From NCBI GenBank assembly GCA_963277665.1, contig OY728125.1:1717354889-1717418888 (forward strand): a DNA stretch of 64,000 nt. The letters run 5' to 3'. Made by a program: the position numbers and the translations under genes. The notes under the pieces are model-generated. The model saw only the letters and a program-made list of their open reading frames with translations, was not told the DNA's origin and ran no database searches. Of the stretch, positions 1 through 12,744 are shown piece after piece (positions within the stretch are counted from its first letter, which is position 1; every line of letters begins with the position of its first letter). The DNA comes from Viscum album. Taxonomy: Eukaryota > Streptophyta > Magnoliopsida > Santalales > Viscaceae.

Positions 1-743
1 AATGAAATGATACTATAAATATTAAATGTTAAGTTAATTAATTGAATTATTGTCTTTATATATATATATATATATCATTTTACATACATGTAAATCAAAT
101 TTATTTTAATTACAATATAATATTTATATTTCAAAATTAATATTAAATAAATAATGTCAAAATTGATATTATTGTAGTTTTATAATAAATGAATCTTATT
201 AAATGATTTGAAACTAATAAATATAATATATTCTTCGATGTGATTTTTAAGTGTAAATAAATACTAAATATGTTCTATTAATGGAATAATTATTCTTTTA
301 TAATTAACATATCGACCCATATTATGTAAACACATTGTTAACACGATCCGAGTTCAAACAACGTTTTAGCAAGTCACATGCGCTTGTTTTAAAATTAATT
401 TCCTAAAATAATGGGAATTTATTTTATAAATTATATATAGTATTAATAATTAATTTGATGTATATTTTCTACTAAATATCACTTTAATTTATTAGTAATT
501 ATTAAATTAAATTTAATAGAAACCTAGATGATTTAATAAAAACAAAAAATATAAAATTAGAGAGTCATAGAAGTTAAGGAACCAAATTATTAAAATGAAC
601 ATATTTTTGTGTAGATGAGGTTTTTATAGACCGTTGTTATCCATTAATACATTATTTTTCTATTTTTTATTCCCTTTAGGTATGATAGATCACCCATTAT
701 TGAATAATATTTTGTATTTACCAAAGCACCACTCCCCCATCCC

Positions 744-752
744 TATAAAAGG
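744..752 (+). promoter_or_regulatory. LTR TATA box, element A 5' LTR
   Basis: TATAAAAGG in a locally C-rich context. The same box lies at the equivalent place in the other A LTR (7196) and in both C LTRs (45531, 54113), which supports it as the RNA polymerase II core promoter. Transcription would start about 30 bp downstream. Confidence 0.7.
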
Positions 753-2463
753 CTACCACCTCTCCCTAGTACTAACACCTCTAAAACCACCTAAGATCAT
801 CCAATGCCTTCCCAAATAGTCTCCCAACATCCCTACCCTATACCTAGTAGCATACCTTTGGACATAAATATTTATAATAAAGTTATTTGGAATAAACCAA
901 AATAATTTACCCGGTTAAGTGGTAACGCCTTCTCTCATGACATCTAATTTCATTTTCAGTCTAAACTCTTTAATATATTTTTATTATATTATTAAATAAA
1001 AAACAAGTTTACTAAATATACTAGTGTTTTTAAATTATAAATTTCAAATATACACTTAAACACACCTCCATCTAATTGGTAACAAACATACTCTTTCTGT
1101 GTTTGTTGAAATACAACCTCACGAAACGATGATTGTTCATTTTTTTCCTACCACCTATCATGGCGGTCATTATGATGGAAAATATATTTATAATGTATAT
1201 GTGTGTGTGTGTATTATTTATTATGTATTATTCCTCTGTAATTTTTATTTGGAATATACATTTAAACTATCCCAGTTGTGTAAATACAATAATTTCGTTT
1301 GATGAAGTGCGGACAACCGTCCCCTCAAAGCGATATGATTCGTTCATGAAAAACATTGAGCACATAAAGGATTTTTTTAATAAAACTATATAAAATATAT
1401 AACATATATGTGATAATAAAAATTAAAAAATACATATGTATCATTTAGTTTTAATTCTATTAGTTCAACAATGAAATGGGTGTATCATTCATGTGTACTT
1501 ACGTTATACTGTCTCAATGAAAGGTGCACTTCATTTATAATCTCCAAATGTTATAGACTATTCAAAATAAATGTTTAATGAATATATATGATAATTTATA
1601 CATGGTTTAAATTATGGAGATGATTAAATTATGATATATTTAATAAGAAAAACAAATAAAATTCAAAATGAACTTGAGAAAACTAGGCAATTAACACCCA
1701 AAATAGTTAAAATAATGAATGAGTGTTATCAAACAAGTGATAAAATATTGCAATAAGTTAATATAAGATATTATAAAAATTAGTGTGGCTATGGTATTAG
1801 TTATTAACATATTTGAAACCAATATATAGGAGGCTAAAGTCCACACAACAAAAAGAAGGGATAAGGTAACATATTTTCATCATAGTTTTTAAATCTATGA
1901 TATTAATGTCATATTCACTACTCCCTCATTTTTATTTCTCTAAATACTTCCCATTTTGATATATTATACCATTATTTCACATTATCACCTAATATTTATC
2001 TTTTAAATTGATTTTACTCCTTCATGGAATCCTTGACTCAAAAATAACTCTAGTAGTAAGGCAATTTCATCTCAATTTACATTATATTGAGACTTGATCA
2101 TTATTATGCACCAATTCAGTTTTATTTGGGTTATATACTACATTTTGAAATATTATATCATTAATATCCTATATTTGAATATATTATAGGTTTTTTTTAA
2201 TGTCATTCCTTCAAGGTAAATATTATTTAAATGTTTCAATGTTGAATGGGACACTTCGGGATGTTTAAAGATTATTCTCCTCAAGAATATTCTTAATGGT
2301 TATCATTGAAATGACACTTACTTTTGTTATTGTTAACATTATATTGAAAAAATATTTTTATTTTAATAATTCTTCATTGAAATTTAATTAAATATTTATA
2401 TCATTTTTTAGGGATATGATTATTTTCTAAGCCTTATACCATTTTCATATAGTGTTCACTTGA

Positions 2464-2733
2464 AAAGTATTATATTATTGGCATGAAGCCTGGATAGTAT
2501 TAGATTCATGGAATGAAGCCTTCAAATAATTATATTCTTGGCATGATGCCTTGAAAGTATTATATTATTTCCATGAATCATTGATAATTTTCGTTTTAGA
2601 GCATGAAGCCTTGAAATTATTAGATTCGTTGCATGGATCCTAAAAAGTATTAGATTATTGGCATGAAGCCTTGAAAGTATTATATTATTGGCATGAAGTC
2701 TTGAAAGTATTAGATATGCGGAATGAAACCTCA
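2464..2733 (+). repeat. 30-bp tandem array in element A 5' LTR
   Basis: About nine imperfect units with the core TTGGCATGAAGCCTTGAAAG followed by TATTAGATTA. The period is exactly 30 bp over most of the array, so the minus strand shows a repeating ten-residue peptide pattern with no stop. That pattern is a shadow of the repeat and not evidence of a protein. The sister LTR has a more decayed copy. Confidence 0.85.
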
Positions 2734-3253
2734 GGGGTATGTTATAGATATCCATTATTTATAATTTCCTTTTTTATATTTAGTTATTATTCATCCATGA
2801 TATTTTTTGTTGACATATCTATGGATACATTTCATTTTAATTTCATTGATTAGATGGAATATGTTTCGGTTTTCTAACTTTTAATACCGATTATGCCTTA
2901 TCTAGTTGAATGAATGGAAATTTTAATTAGTTATTTAACTTTCTATATAGATTGATTCATTATTTATTCCATTTTATTTACCCTTACCGAGCAATTTATC
3001 ACACCATTGTTCTGTTTCTTTCCCCAAGCCATGAAGAAGAGAACTTTGGTTAAGCTTTCAAGGATGCAGTTTATTTTAGTTATTATATAGCATGTTTCAT
3101 TTTGTTTTCCCAATGTATTGTGGGTATCATGTATGTAATATATCTTTCCAAGACATCTAAACTTAATGGTCCTTAGGTATTTTCTTCCTTGTAATAATCC
3201 CAATATAATTTAATAATGCACCAGCTCTAGGCATTTGGGGTCAAGGCATTATA

Positions 3254-3750
3254 GTTAGAATGAGAGGAAGTTTAGCAACAACCTGTGAAACTAGATTTAG
3301 AAAACCTAGACTAGGGATCAAAACCCTAAAATAGACATTTATGATAAGTGTAGAATATTTTTTTTTAATTTTGATAGATTAATTATTATGTGGTAATTCC
3401 TAGAAATGCATCCATTTCTGGATACTACATGTGGATGTGGTTCTGCCATAGATGTACACATGAGTAACAACTCTAACAAGGTGTTCCAGGTCTTACTCAG
3501 GGTAACCTTGTATATGAAAACAGACCTTACTACAAACCTGGTTTGACACTCTTGAGGGATATTCTTAGGATGATTCACATTTTATTCACCTACCATTATG
3601 AAGGATTTAGAAGTATTGATTTCTCCAATGTAGCCAATGTTTATGGTTTTAGGGATTTATGTTTCATACATTTATGTTATGTGTTATGCAATATTTAGAG
3701 TTATACAAATTTCATACCCTTATAATCTAATCAAATATATTCCATTGTTA
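3254..3750 (+). other. Element A primer-binding site and leader
   Basis: Immediately after the LTR end comes GTTAGAATGAGAGGA, a decayed form of the initiator-methionine tRNA site seen intact in element C (GTTGGTATCAGAGGA). The next 490 bp align with the leader of C, for example CACTCTTGAGGGATAT here against CACTCCCAGGGGATAT there. No protein is encoded on the plus strand. Confidence 0.65.
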
Positions 3751-4160
3751 AAAATGACACCTAGTATAAGGAATGAGAACTCTACTAGTTCATGTGATGT
3801 AAAGGGAAATAAGGATCAGATATTTCATAGTGTTAAGCCATAATTTCCAAGGGAGATAGTCTTTAATGAACTCTAATCATATGAGGAAATAGTATCACAT
3901 GTTAACAAGATATGTAAAGAATTCTCTGAGCCCTATTGATTTTAAGGGAGAAGAGGATGATAGAGAAAATGAAGAAGGGAAAGAAGTATTTTCCCACTTG
4001 TGATAACTATGGAAAGAATCACCCTAGTAAATTCTTGAAGGTAATGGAAATTTGTTATAAGTGTTGAGAAAAGGGAACCATGTTTGTGATTTCAGGGGTA
4101 ATAAAATGGGTTCTATTGATTAATGCTTCCAGTCCAAGGAGAGGAGACACTATACAGATC
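3751..4160 (+). pseudogene. Element A gag remnant with zinc knuckle
   Basis: The start reads ATGACACCTAGTATAAGGAA, matching the gag start of element C at 48231. After about 200 bp the sequence jumps to the C-terminal part of gag: a Lys/Glu-rich stretch at about 3940-3980, then a CCHC-like knuckle around 4050-4110 reading CYKC, stop, EKGNHVCDF. Most of the capsid region is therefore missing. Frameshifts and stops rule out a functional protein. The match to the C knuckle YKCGEKGHQARDC is clear despite the decay. Confidence 0.7.
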
Positions 4161-5358
4161 ATTGTCCCATGATACAAAGGAGTATACCCCAGATGATGCT
4201 ATTAGAGAGTGATGAAGCTATGATACCATCTAAAATGAAGTGTAATGATTAATATTCATGTTCAATAATTAGGTCATTTGAATATTTTATCATCAATGTA
4301 CTTGTTATAAGAATTATAGAATATATGAGTATTTTACTACAATACGTTTTTTATATGGATTTGAGATCATATGATGAATAGTACTAAGAAAAGTTATTCA
4401 GTAGAAAGTTACAATTTCCGAAAACACGTGATTGAGGGAAAGAAAACCCATAATATATTATTGATGATAAGATAATAATAAATAAATGATTTATTTGGAC
4501 AAGTACTAACTAACTTGGATCTTATTAAATACATTTCGACAAGTGGTCTATGATATAATTAATAGACTTTACAACACTTTTGGTTTTAAGGAATATATCC
4601 AACAACATGTTTATACTTAAGGAGTGAGGAAGAATGCGTGTTTCAGAAAAGATTTTATGGTAATTTTAGCTATTGCCATATTTCAAAAGGATACATGATG
4701 AAGTTATTCACATGTTTGTAATGTGAAATTTTAAAGTTCCTTCATGTTGATTAATGAATAATGATATGTTCACTTTATAAGTTCAGTGACTTTCATTCAA
4801 AAGTTATTGGATCATAATCAGCTAGAAAATTTCACTGTTTATTAAATTTTGTATTATTATAATTTGATGAAAATTTTTATGGTATTGTATTACTTCATTA
4901 TATGTCGCATCTTGTGCTGAGAGATGAAGTAGAAATAGTTCTATGCATAATCAAAAGAAAATATTATGTTTATAGAAAGGCATTTTTACACATATTCTTA
5001 TACAGTTATAGAATCCTATAACTATAGGAAAATAGTTTTTAAAAAAATGTTGTCCTATTATCATCATTATTTTATGATATCACTTACCTTCATTCACACC
5101 TATGTTTTATGGTTTTTCGGTCAACAACTTTGATCTGAGCATGTTCTCTAGAACTCTCCATATGAATTGGATGATCAGATTTTTCTTCCATATCCATGTT
5201 CACATTTCCCACCTACGTTATCTTACTAGGGAACCTAGTTATGTGTCCATCATACTTTCCATTCTCTCTTATTAATAAAATGTGATATTTACCCTTTTTA
5301 CAGTGTGGGTCTTTCAAAAATATTTTATTTTCAATCCCTAGATTATTAAGGTCATGTA
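4161..5358 (+). other. Element A interior without recognisable coding sequence
   Basis: About 1.2 kb of AT-rich DNA where pol would be expected. I looked for protease DSG/DTG, RT FxDD, RNase H and integrase HHCC/DDE motifs in both directions and saw none that could be defended. It may be replaced or unrelated sequence captured between the LTRs. Confidence 0.5.
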
Positions 5359-5396
5359 TAAATTATGAGGACGCATTTTAATTAATGTGGGGAGAA
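5359..5396 (+). promoter_or_regulatory. Element A pre-PPT motif and polypurine tract
   Basis: The sequence AATTATGAGGACGCATTTT followed by GTGGGGAGAA sits directly before the TGTAAAACCC start of the 3' LTR. It matches the GAGGACGAAAT-type motif plus purine tract that precedes 3' LTRs in plant Ty3/gypsy elements, and its counterpart in C at 52706-52742. It would prime plus-strand DNA synthesis. Confidence 0.7.
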
Positions 5397-7195
5397 TGTA
5401 AAACCCAAAGAATTAATAATACTTCATTTGAGAATAAATATAATTTTTTTGGAATTATTTATACACAATGTTAATCTTACGCTACATATGACACTGAATT
5501 CGCTTGTGTTACAAGTGAGACTATGTTTTAATGCATCTTAATGGAGAACCTATTTTAAAACTAAATTTTGAAAATATTATGAATTTTATTTTTAAAAATA
5601 AATTTCACTTTTTAATGAAGAATATCTAAATTATCTTATGGTGAATTTTGGGGATTTTTCTGTGAAACGTTTTTTTGGTGAATAGTGAAAATTAATGAAA
5701 TTTAGTTAAAAATAGCATTTTTTTAAATACTTATTAATGATAAATTATATTTTATATTTTTTAGGGTCACATTAGAAAAATTATACATTAATTTACATAG
5801 TTACATTCATTATAATTAATTATACTTTCAAATTGAATATAAAAACTTAACAAACTTTTGAACGGTTTTTTACTATAAAAACTCGTTATTTCTCCCCGTC
5901 TTCCAGATTAGCGTTAATCATAATTTTCAATCTTCTTTGATTTGAATTTTAAAATCTGATATACACATATTTCATTAGTATTATATTTTTTCTATAATAA
6001 GATCAACTTACTTTTTTGACCAAAATGATTGTGAATGTGATTAATATTAATTATGTTGATTATGGTATCATTAATCTTAATAAGGGACTAAACCTTATTA
6101 TTAAGGGCCAAAATGACTTGGAAACTGGTAAAAAATCTATTGGATGATAATAAATTTACCATTTTCACAATTGGTACGAAATATATGGTTTTGGGTTATT
6201 AAGAAATGAATTTTTTCTGCATAAAAGGTTAATTAAGGAAAAAGACAAAAAAGGAACTTTCCTTTCCCTTAAAATTTCTAAAACATTGGGATGTGTAAAA
6301 AACATTATAATTTAGGTTATGGATATACTTTTTAAATATTTAAGGATTATTATTATCATAATAAATTTCCAATAATTTTTTGATATATTTATGTAGTTAA
6401 AATGCTTAAGAATCATCAATATAGTTATTATTTAGTTAATAATTAACTAAAATAAATGATACTTTAAATATTAAAAGTGAAATTAATTTATTGAATTATT
6501 GTATTTGTTTATTTATTATATGAATATATCATGTTAAACAAATTTAAACTATATATGTTTGAAATTCAATTTAATATTTATATTTCAAAATTAACATTAA
6601 ATAAATAATGTCAAAATTGATATTATTGTTATTTTACAATAAATGAATCTTATTAATTGATTCAAAATTAATAAAAATTATATATTCTACCAAGTGACTT
6701 GTAAGTGTTAATAAATATTAAATATGTTCTACTAATGGAATAATTAATCTTTTATAATTAACATATTTACCCATATTATGTAAATACATTGTTAACACAG
6801 TCTGAGTTCAAACAACGTTTTAGCGCGTCGCATGCGCTTGTTATAAAATAAATTTCCAAAAAACATTGGAATTTGTTTTTTAAATTAGATATCATATTAA
6901 TAATTAAGTGGATATATATTTTATAATATATATCACTTTACTTTTTTCTTAAGGGTTAAATTAATTAGATTTGAAATGTTGAATCTTTAATAAAAACCAA
7001 AATGATAAAAATGTGGAATCTTAGAAGCTAAGGATCAAAATTATTAAATTTCACATATTTTGTGTGTATAATTTTTTTATAAAAATATTTTATCCTTTAA
7101 TCCATTATTTTTCTATTTTTTATGCTCTTTAGGTTAGATATACCAACCATTATTGAATATCATTCGGTATTTACAAACGTTCCACTCCCTCGCCC

Positions 7196-7204
7196 TATAA
7201 AAGG
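7196..7204 (+). promoter_or_regulatory. LTR TATA box, element A 3' LTR
   Basis: TATAAAAGG after a pyrimidine-rich stretch, about 1.8 kb into the LTR. It is at the same relative position as the boxes at 744, 45531 and 54113. Confidence 0.7.
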
Positions 7205-8934
7205 CCACCAACTCCCTCCATTACTAATACCTATAAAACCAACTAATTTCGTCCATTCCATAACTAAATAGTATCACAAAATCACTCACATTTTACTAGA
7301 ATAATCCTTTTGTGAATAATTATTTTCAATAATGCATTTTGGTACAAACTAAAAGAAGTTACCCGATTAAGAGGGTACACCTTCACTCATGCCATCTAAT
7401 TTCATTTCCATTATCCACTCCATATAATCTTTTTATTATATAATTACATAACATAAATAGTATCCTAAATATTATAGGATATTTTTATGATTATTTTTAA
7501 ACATAAACGTATACACACCTTCATCTAATGGGTAACGAACATACTGTTTTTGTGTACGACGAAATACAGCCTCTGGAAACTATGATTATTCTATTTTTCC
7601 CTAACACTTCACATGGTGGACATTATGATGGATAGTGAATTTATATAAGATATATATATATATGTTTATATATATGTTATTTATTATGTCTTATTATTCT
7701 ATATTTTTTGTTTCTAACAAACCATTATGTTATCCATGTTGTGTAAATATGATAATTTCGTTTGAGGAAGTGTGGACTACCGCCACCTCAAAGTGATATG
7801 ATTTGTTCATTCCATACATGGAACATATAAATGATTTTTTTATAAAACTATATAAAATATATATCATAGATTAAAAACTATAAATTATAAAATACATATG
7901 TATCTTTTAGTTTTAATTATTTCAATTCATCAAATAAATGGCAGTAGCGTTCATGCGTATGTACAACATGTCGTCTCCATGAATGGTGCACTTCATTTCT
8001 AATCTTCAAATATTTTAGACTAATATAAATACATATATACTGAATATATATGATATTTTTCCATGTATTATATTCTAGATATTATTAAAACATTATATAT
8101 TTAATAAGAACAACAAATAATAATTCCAAAAGAACTTGAGAAAATTAGGTAATTAACACCCAAAACCGTTAAAATAACAAAATAGTGTTAACAAACTGGT
8201 AATAAAATATTTTAATAAGTTAATATATGATATTATAAACACTATTTTGGTTGCAGTATTAGGTAGTAACATATTTTTAACCACTATACAGGAGGATAAA
8301 TTCCACACAATATAAAGTAATGATAAGGTAATGGATTTTCATCCCACTTTTTAAATCTAGGAGATTAATGTCATATTCACTACTACCTTCTTCTATATTA
8401 TATAAATACTTTCCATTTTGATATATTATACAATTATTTCAAATTATCTCTTGATTTTGAAACTTTTAAATTTATTTTAACCCTTCATTTAATCCTTTAC
8501 TCAAAATCAACACATGTAGTTCGGGAATTTCGTCTCCATTTACGTTTTATTGAGACTTAATTGTTAATTTGCACCAATTTAGTTTTTATTTTGAGTATAT
8601 AATACCTTTTGACTTATTATATCATGAATATACTATATCTAATGATATTATAAGTTTTATTTAATGTCATACCATCAAGGGAAATATTATTTAAATGTTT
8701 CAAAGTGATATGGAACACTTTTGGATTGATGAAAGATTATTCTACTCAAGAATAATCCGAATTGTTATCTTTGCAATATCAATTACTTTTGTGAATGCCA
8801 GTATTCTCAAGAAACAATATATTTTTTTAATAATTATTAATTGGAAATTTACATAAATAACCATATCATTTTTCATGGATATGATTATTTCCTAAACCAA
8901 ACACTCTTTTTTATACAGTGTTCACTTTTAAATT

Positions 8935-9203
8935 ATTAGATTCTTGGCATGAAACCTTGATAGTTGTAGAATCTTAGAATAAAGCCTTGATAGTATTAGA
9001 TTTTTGACATGAAGCCTTGATAATATTTGATTCTTGTAATGAATCCTTGAATGTTTTATAGTCATGGAACAAAGCCTTTACATTATGAAATTCATGGCAT
9101 GAAGCCTTGAAAGTATTATATTATTATCATGAAGCATTGAAAGTATTGGATTCATGGAATGAATCCTTGAAAGTATTAGATCCTTGGAATTAGTCCTTCA
9201 TGA
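8935..9203 (+). repeat. 30-bp tandem array in element A 3' LTR
   Basis: A diverged copy of the array at 2464-2733, with the same TTGGCATGAAGCCTTGA core in roughly nine units. Several units have lost the core through point changes (for example TTCTTGTAATGAATCCTTGA). Confidence 0.75.
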
Positions 9204-9712
9204 TGTGTTATAGATATTATTTATTTATCATTTACTTCATTTATATTTAGTTATTATTCATCCATGAGATTTGGCATCGACATATTATTGATGCATTTCT
9301 TTTTTAGTTCATTTATTAAATAGAATGTTTTTTTGTTTTATAACTTTAAATATTGATTATTCCTTATCTAGTTCAATTAATGGAAATTTTACTCAGTTAT
9401 ATACCTTTCCATATAGATTTATTCATTATTTCTTATGTTTTACTTACCCTTGTTGAGCATTTGATCTCATCCCTATTATGTTTCATTCCCTAGGTTATGA
9501 ATAAGGGAACATTGATTATTATTTAAAGGATGAAGTTTATTTCAGTTATTGTGTAGCATGTTTTATTTTGTTTTCATATTCTACTATGGGCAACATGTAT
9601 GTAATCTGTCTTTCCAAGACTACTAAATTGAACAGTCCTTCGAGACATTCCTCCTCGTAATAATAAAAATTTAATGTAATAATGCACCGGCTCTAGGATT
9701 CTGGGGTCTATG

Positions 9713-10028
9713 TGTTACTTTCTAATCATGTATAGTCATTACATAATACACCTATCACTCAAACTTTTGATAAAATGAATAATGACACAAAACATTGAAA
9801 TCCTAGATTGAAATAAAAAAATGGCCTTAGATTTTGTTCCCCATAATTCAAACAATCATATCTCATCATGATTTACATAACACATCTTATATATATCGCT
9901 AATGGATTATATATAAGATTCTAAGAGAGGGAATAAGTATAGATCTAAGGAAAACACCAATAATGGGATATTATTGATGAAATATGGGCCTCCAACACAC
10001 TTGATTTTCCAACAGATCACCCCCAAAC
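9713..10028 (-). repeat. Candidate short LTR and polypurine tract for element D
   Basis: On the minus strand a purine-rich GGTTTGGGGGTGATC (10015-10029) is followed by TGTTGGAAAATC, and 302 bp later the interval ends GAAAGTAACA, giving TG...CA termini at 10014 and 9713. It lies about 1.4 kb beyond the RNase H end of D, where a 3' LTR would be expected after an integrase. The second LTR was not found and no target duplication is visible. It could instead be a solo copia-like LTR, or partly the end of element A. Confidence 0.4.
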
Positions 10029-10029
10029 C

Positions 10030-11470
10030 GAGAGGAATGATCTCCCCAAAAATTTAAAGAAAATAAATTATAGTTATGGCATGTTGGGAGGTGTAGTGGG
10101 TTATCATGTCAATCATATTAGATCCATGATTTTTAAATCTAATTTTTTATAGTAAATAGTTTGGGTGTATAATTAGAAAATCCATGTGTAAACCATGTAT
10201 GTGACATTACCTCAAACCACACCTCACATAGTTGGTTCAGATGGCTATAAAAAATGTGTTACAACTAGGATATACCCCAATCAACATTATTTATCAAATT
10301 ATCTCGGGAAACCAAAAGGTTTGTCCAAACCGTGTTCCTAACTATGTGCCTTCCTAGTGCCCATTGTTTCAGTTTCATACTTTCTTAGTGGTGTTTTGTG
10401 GTTTCTACTAACAGCTCTCAACCTATGAACCTGTATAAAATCCATCAAATAATTCCAAAACCCATCATAATTTCACCAATATAAACCCAATCATTATAGT
10501 TTCTTCATATAACCAATAAGGGGTTATGTACCTAAAACTGATGCTGATACATTATGTTTCAATAATTTTTATCAAAAATTTATTCATATGTAATTCTGAA
10601 TTTAATAGGTATAAAATATATAAGTGATGTATAGCTGTGAATAAATAATATAACTCAATACTCACTCCATTTAAGAAATATTATATCAATGAAAGAGAGG
10701 AAAATAATAATTCATATGATAAATTTAAATGTGTTTATAATTTTGGTCAATGAAATAAGGTCGTGCTCTAATAATTCAAAATTGTTATACTGAAGTAGAA
10801 GAAGACTAAATTGTGTGTCCATGATCACATGCATGGGTAGGTCACTATGAAATATAAATATGTAATTATTTATGTGCACAAAATTCAATTAATTTAGATC
10901 TTTTGGGAAAATATGTTTCTGTGAAAAATATTATATATTTCATATTGAAGAACCCAGTACAGTATTAATGATCTTGTCAAATATCAATAGAATAATTTTG
11001 AGTCATAAAGACATGTGATTCTTATATAGATAACCAATACTTATTAAAGTTTTTTTATTATACATTCATTAAGAAGTTGATGGTACATACCAATAAAGTT
11101 GTATTATAATTGAACGATATATGTATTCAATACAATTCAATAGATATAATACAATATGTGCCTTGAAAAATGTTGAAGATAAAAAACTGTATGATCTCCA
11201 ATTTAGGTCATACAATTTATAAACCATATTTTTTGTTAATTCCATTTAATTTAGTCATATACCTATTAAGGGGTCGTCTGTAATGATTATTTATGAAACT
11301 TAAATAGTTAGAGAGTTTTGATTTAAAATAAATTTGAAAAATACCATTGATTCACCCCTTATAATAATTATATTGACAAGGTTTCTAAATATTACCATGA
11401 ATATCCTTTTCATGTATAATAATATTGGATTCTTATCAATCACCACTATGGATACGTTAATAGGATCCTA
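10030..11470 (-). pseudogene. Element D integrase region (position only)
   Basis: This stretch lies between the D RNase H remnant and the candidate polypurine tract, and has the right length for an integrase. I could not read convincing HHCC or DDE motifs in it, so the assignment rests on gene order alone. Confidence 0.3.
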
Positions 11471-11822
11471 TCTAGATAGATTATCATCAATATTATTAGC
11501 CATTCATGTATTATAATGGATTGAATGTTTATATTTCTTTATCAACATTAGAAATATTTATTTAAACATGTTTAGATCCATTTATGTAAATATATACTTG
11601 AGTATATTATGATTCATATATATCTCACACTTTTATCCATAGAGATAATTTCTCAAAATTATTACTGAATAGAGTATTGTCTTTAACACTAGACCATGAA
11701 TTTGATTAATTTTCTCATGAATCATCCACTACCTTAAGGAATAGGATATCACACATTACATTTTTATGACAATAAAAATTATGCATGTATTTGAAACATC
11801 GTCATAGATCAAAAATCCATTA
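11471..11822 (-). pseudogene. Element D RNase H remnant (Ty3/gypsy)
   Basis: Reading the minus strand through stops gives, in order, GFLIYDDVSN (family pattern GFVIYSDAS), NYLYG-stop-KCEIYMNHNILKYIFT (pattern [22 protein letters not shown]) and ANNIDDNLSR (pattern ANVVADALSR). The same three blocks occur in element C at about 50790-51140 with the same spacing. Order, spacing and identity together make the assignment secure although no open frame is longer than a few dozen codons. It is non-functional. Confidence 0.8.
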
Positions 11823-12134
11823 CAACCATTGTTTGTGTATAATGTAGTTCAATAACAACCATTTTCTTTTATGACAAGATGATCTCTTAGGATTCATCAT
11901 TCAAGAAAATCATTACTCTCTTTTATTTAATTATATATATATATTAGATTTTTAAAATCATAAAAAATCCTATGAAATATACGATAGTACCCATATATTT
12001 TGAAACATTTTTGGATTTTATTATAGGTATTGGTCGGGTTATTCCATAATTATGCTCGTCAATGATGGATATAAAAACTTCACCATGATTCACTAACATT
12101 CTTAATGAATAATGCATTATCTACCCAAAAAAAT

Positions 12135-12623
12135 CATTTTCAGAACATTTCCAAAAACATATTTGCTATAATTTTGTAGAATATGACTCAAATAATTCAT
12201 TACATTCTCCTTAAATATGTTTTACATTAGAAAGTATTTTATAAATTCACCAAAACATTTCTTGAGGTAATATTTACTGACTCAACTCTTATAGTCCATG
12301 AAAATTGATGGACCAATTATGAGATAGAATGGATTCACAATGATCTCTTAGTTTATGTATCTTATATGGATTTAATTTTGGATAATATAAATATACATAA
12401 ATTTTAATTGATGATAAATCAATTTATAGACCATGTTATATAAGTATTCAGCCTCATATCGCTAATCAAAAATGTCATTAATCTTCTATGTTGATTACTT
12501 TTATACAGTCATAATATTATTTTGTTTATGATTATATATATAGATTCACATTAACACATCCTTCAATTTGATAAATTGAATTAATTCATCCCATGGTGAA
12601 TAACATGGATTTATGAATCTATT
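12135..12623 (-). pseudogene. Element D reverse transcriptase remnant
   Basis: Fragments on the minus strand line up with Ty3/gypsy RT. FINPCYSPWDE and FIKLKDVLM at 12549-12623 match [12 protein letters not shown] and [15 protein letters not shown] and IYHQLKF follow, matching RIDDLFD and GYHQLRI. GPSIFMD at about 12293-12319 matches NAPSVFMD. A block matching HL..VL..LRKNKLYAKFSKCEF closes the domain. The FxDD catalytic block is too decayed to read. Stops and frameshifts are frequent. Confidence 0.7.
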
Positions 12624-12744
12624 TTACATATTATCATTTAGTTTCTTATTTAGTTATTTATTCTTAATAGGGACTGTTTGGTAGAGAATGTTTGATAAAG
12701 GCTGATATTCATGTATATGTTCATTTAGGAACATATCCTCATAA

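Larger units (their letters stand above)
1..3253 (+). repeat. Element A 5' LTR (3' three quarters)
   Basis: Aligned by eye with 6450-9712: the shared order is a TATA box, a donor-like GGTAACG, modules around 1308 and 1494, a 36-nt block at 1830-1865, a 30-bp repeat array, and a terminal block reading AATGCACCAGCTCTAGG. The end corresponds to the GCGTTACA end of element C, here GCATTATA. It holds no protein gene; short open frames in it are by-products of AT-rich sequence. Confidence 0.85.
1..9712 (+). mobile_element. Element A: Ty3/gypsy-like LTR element lacking pol (5' end outside window)
   Basis: Bases 1-3253 align throughout with about 6450-9712, so they are the two LTRs of one element whose 5' end precedes the window. 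Between them lie a diverged primer-binding site, a leader, gag remnants and a purine-rich tract, but no recognisable protease, RT, RNase H or integrase in about 2.1 kb. The LTR ends, leader and gag start resemble element C in order and in sequence, which places A in a sister family of C. The missing pol could be an internal deletion or an inherited non-autonomous (gag-only) design; one copy cannot separate these. The LTRs differ from each other at many positions, so the insertion is old. Confidence 0.85.
5397..9712 (+). repeat. Element A 3' LTR
   Basis: Starts TGTAAAACCC just after the polypurine tract and ends near 9712-9719. The exact end is uncertain because the expected GCGTTACA terminus reads GTGTTACT and overlaps the possible start of another LTR. 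At about 4.3 kb it is unusually long. Internal landmarks match the 5' LTR: TATA 7196, donor-like site 7374, modules at about 7560, 7770 and 7954, the 36-nt block 8292-8327, and the 30-bp array 8935-9203. Confidence 0.8.

Noticed and set aside
2522..2755. Minus-strand 77-residue frame with a repeating LHANNIILSR-type peptide
   Set aside because: The peptide repeat is a direct result of the 30-bp DNA array (30 is a multiple of 3). It is the antisense of an LTR repeat and has no other support.
4600..4700. Possible RNase H-adjacent fragment in element A resembling the KEWEECFQ block of C
   Set aside because: Short, and no neighbouring motif supports it.
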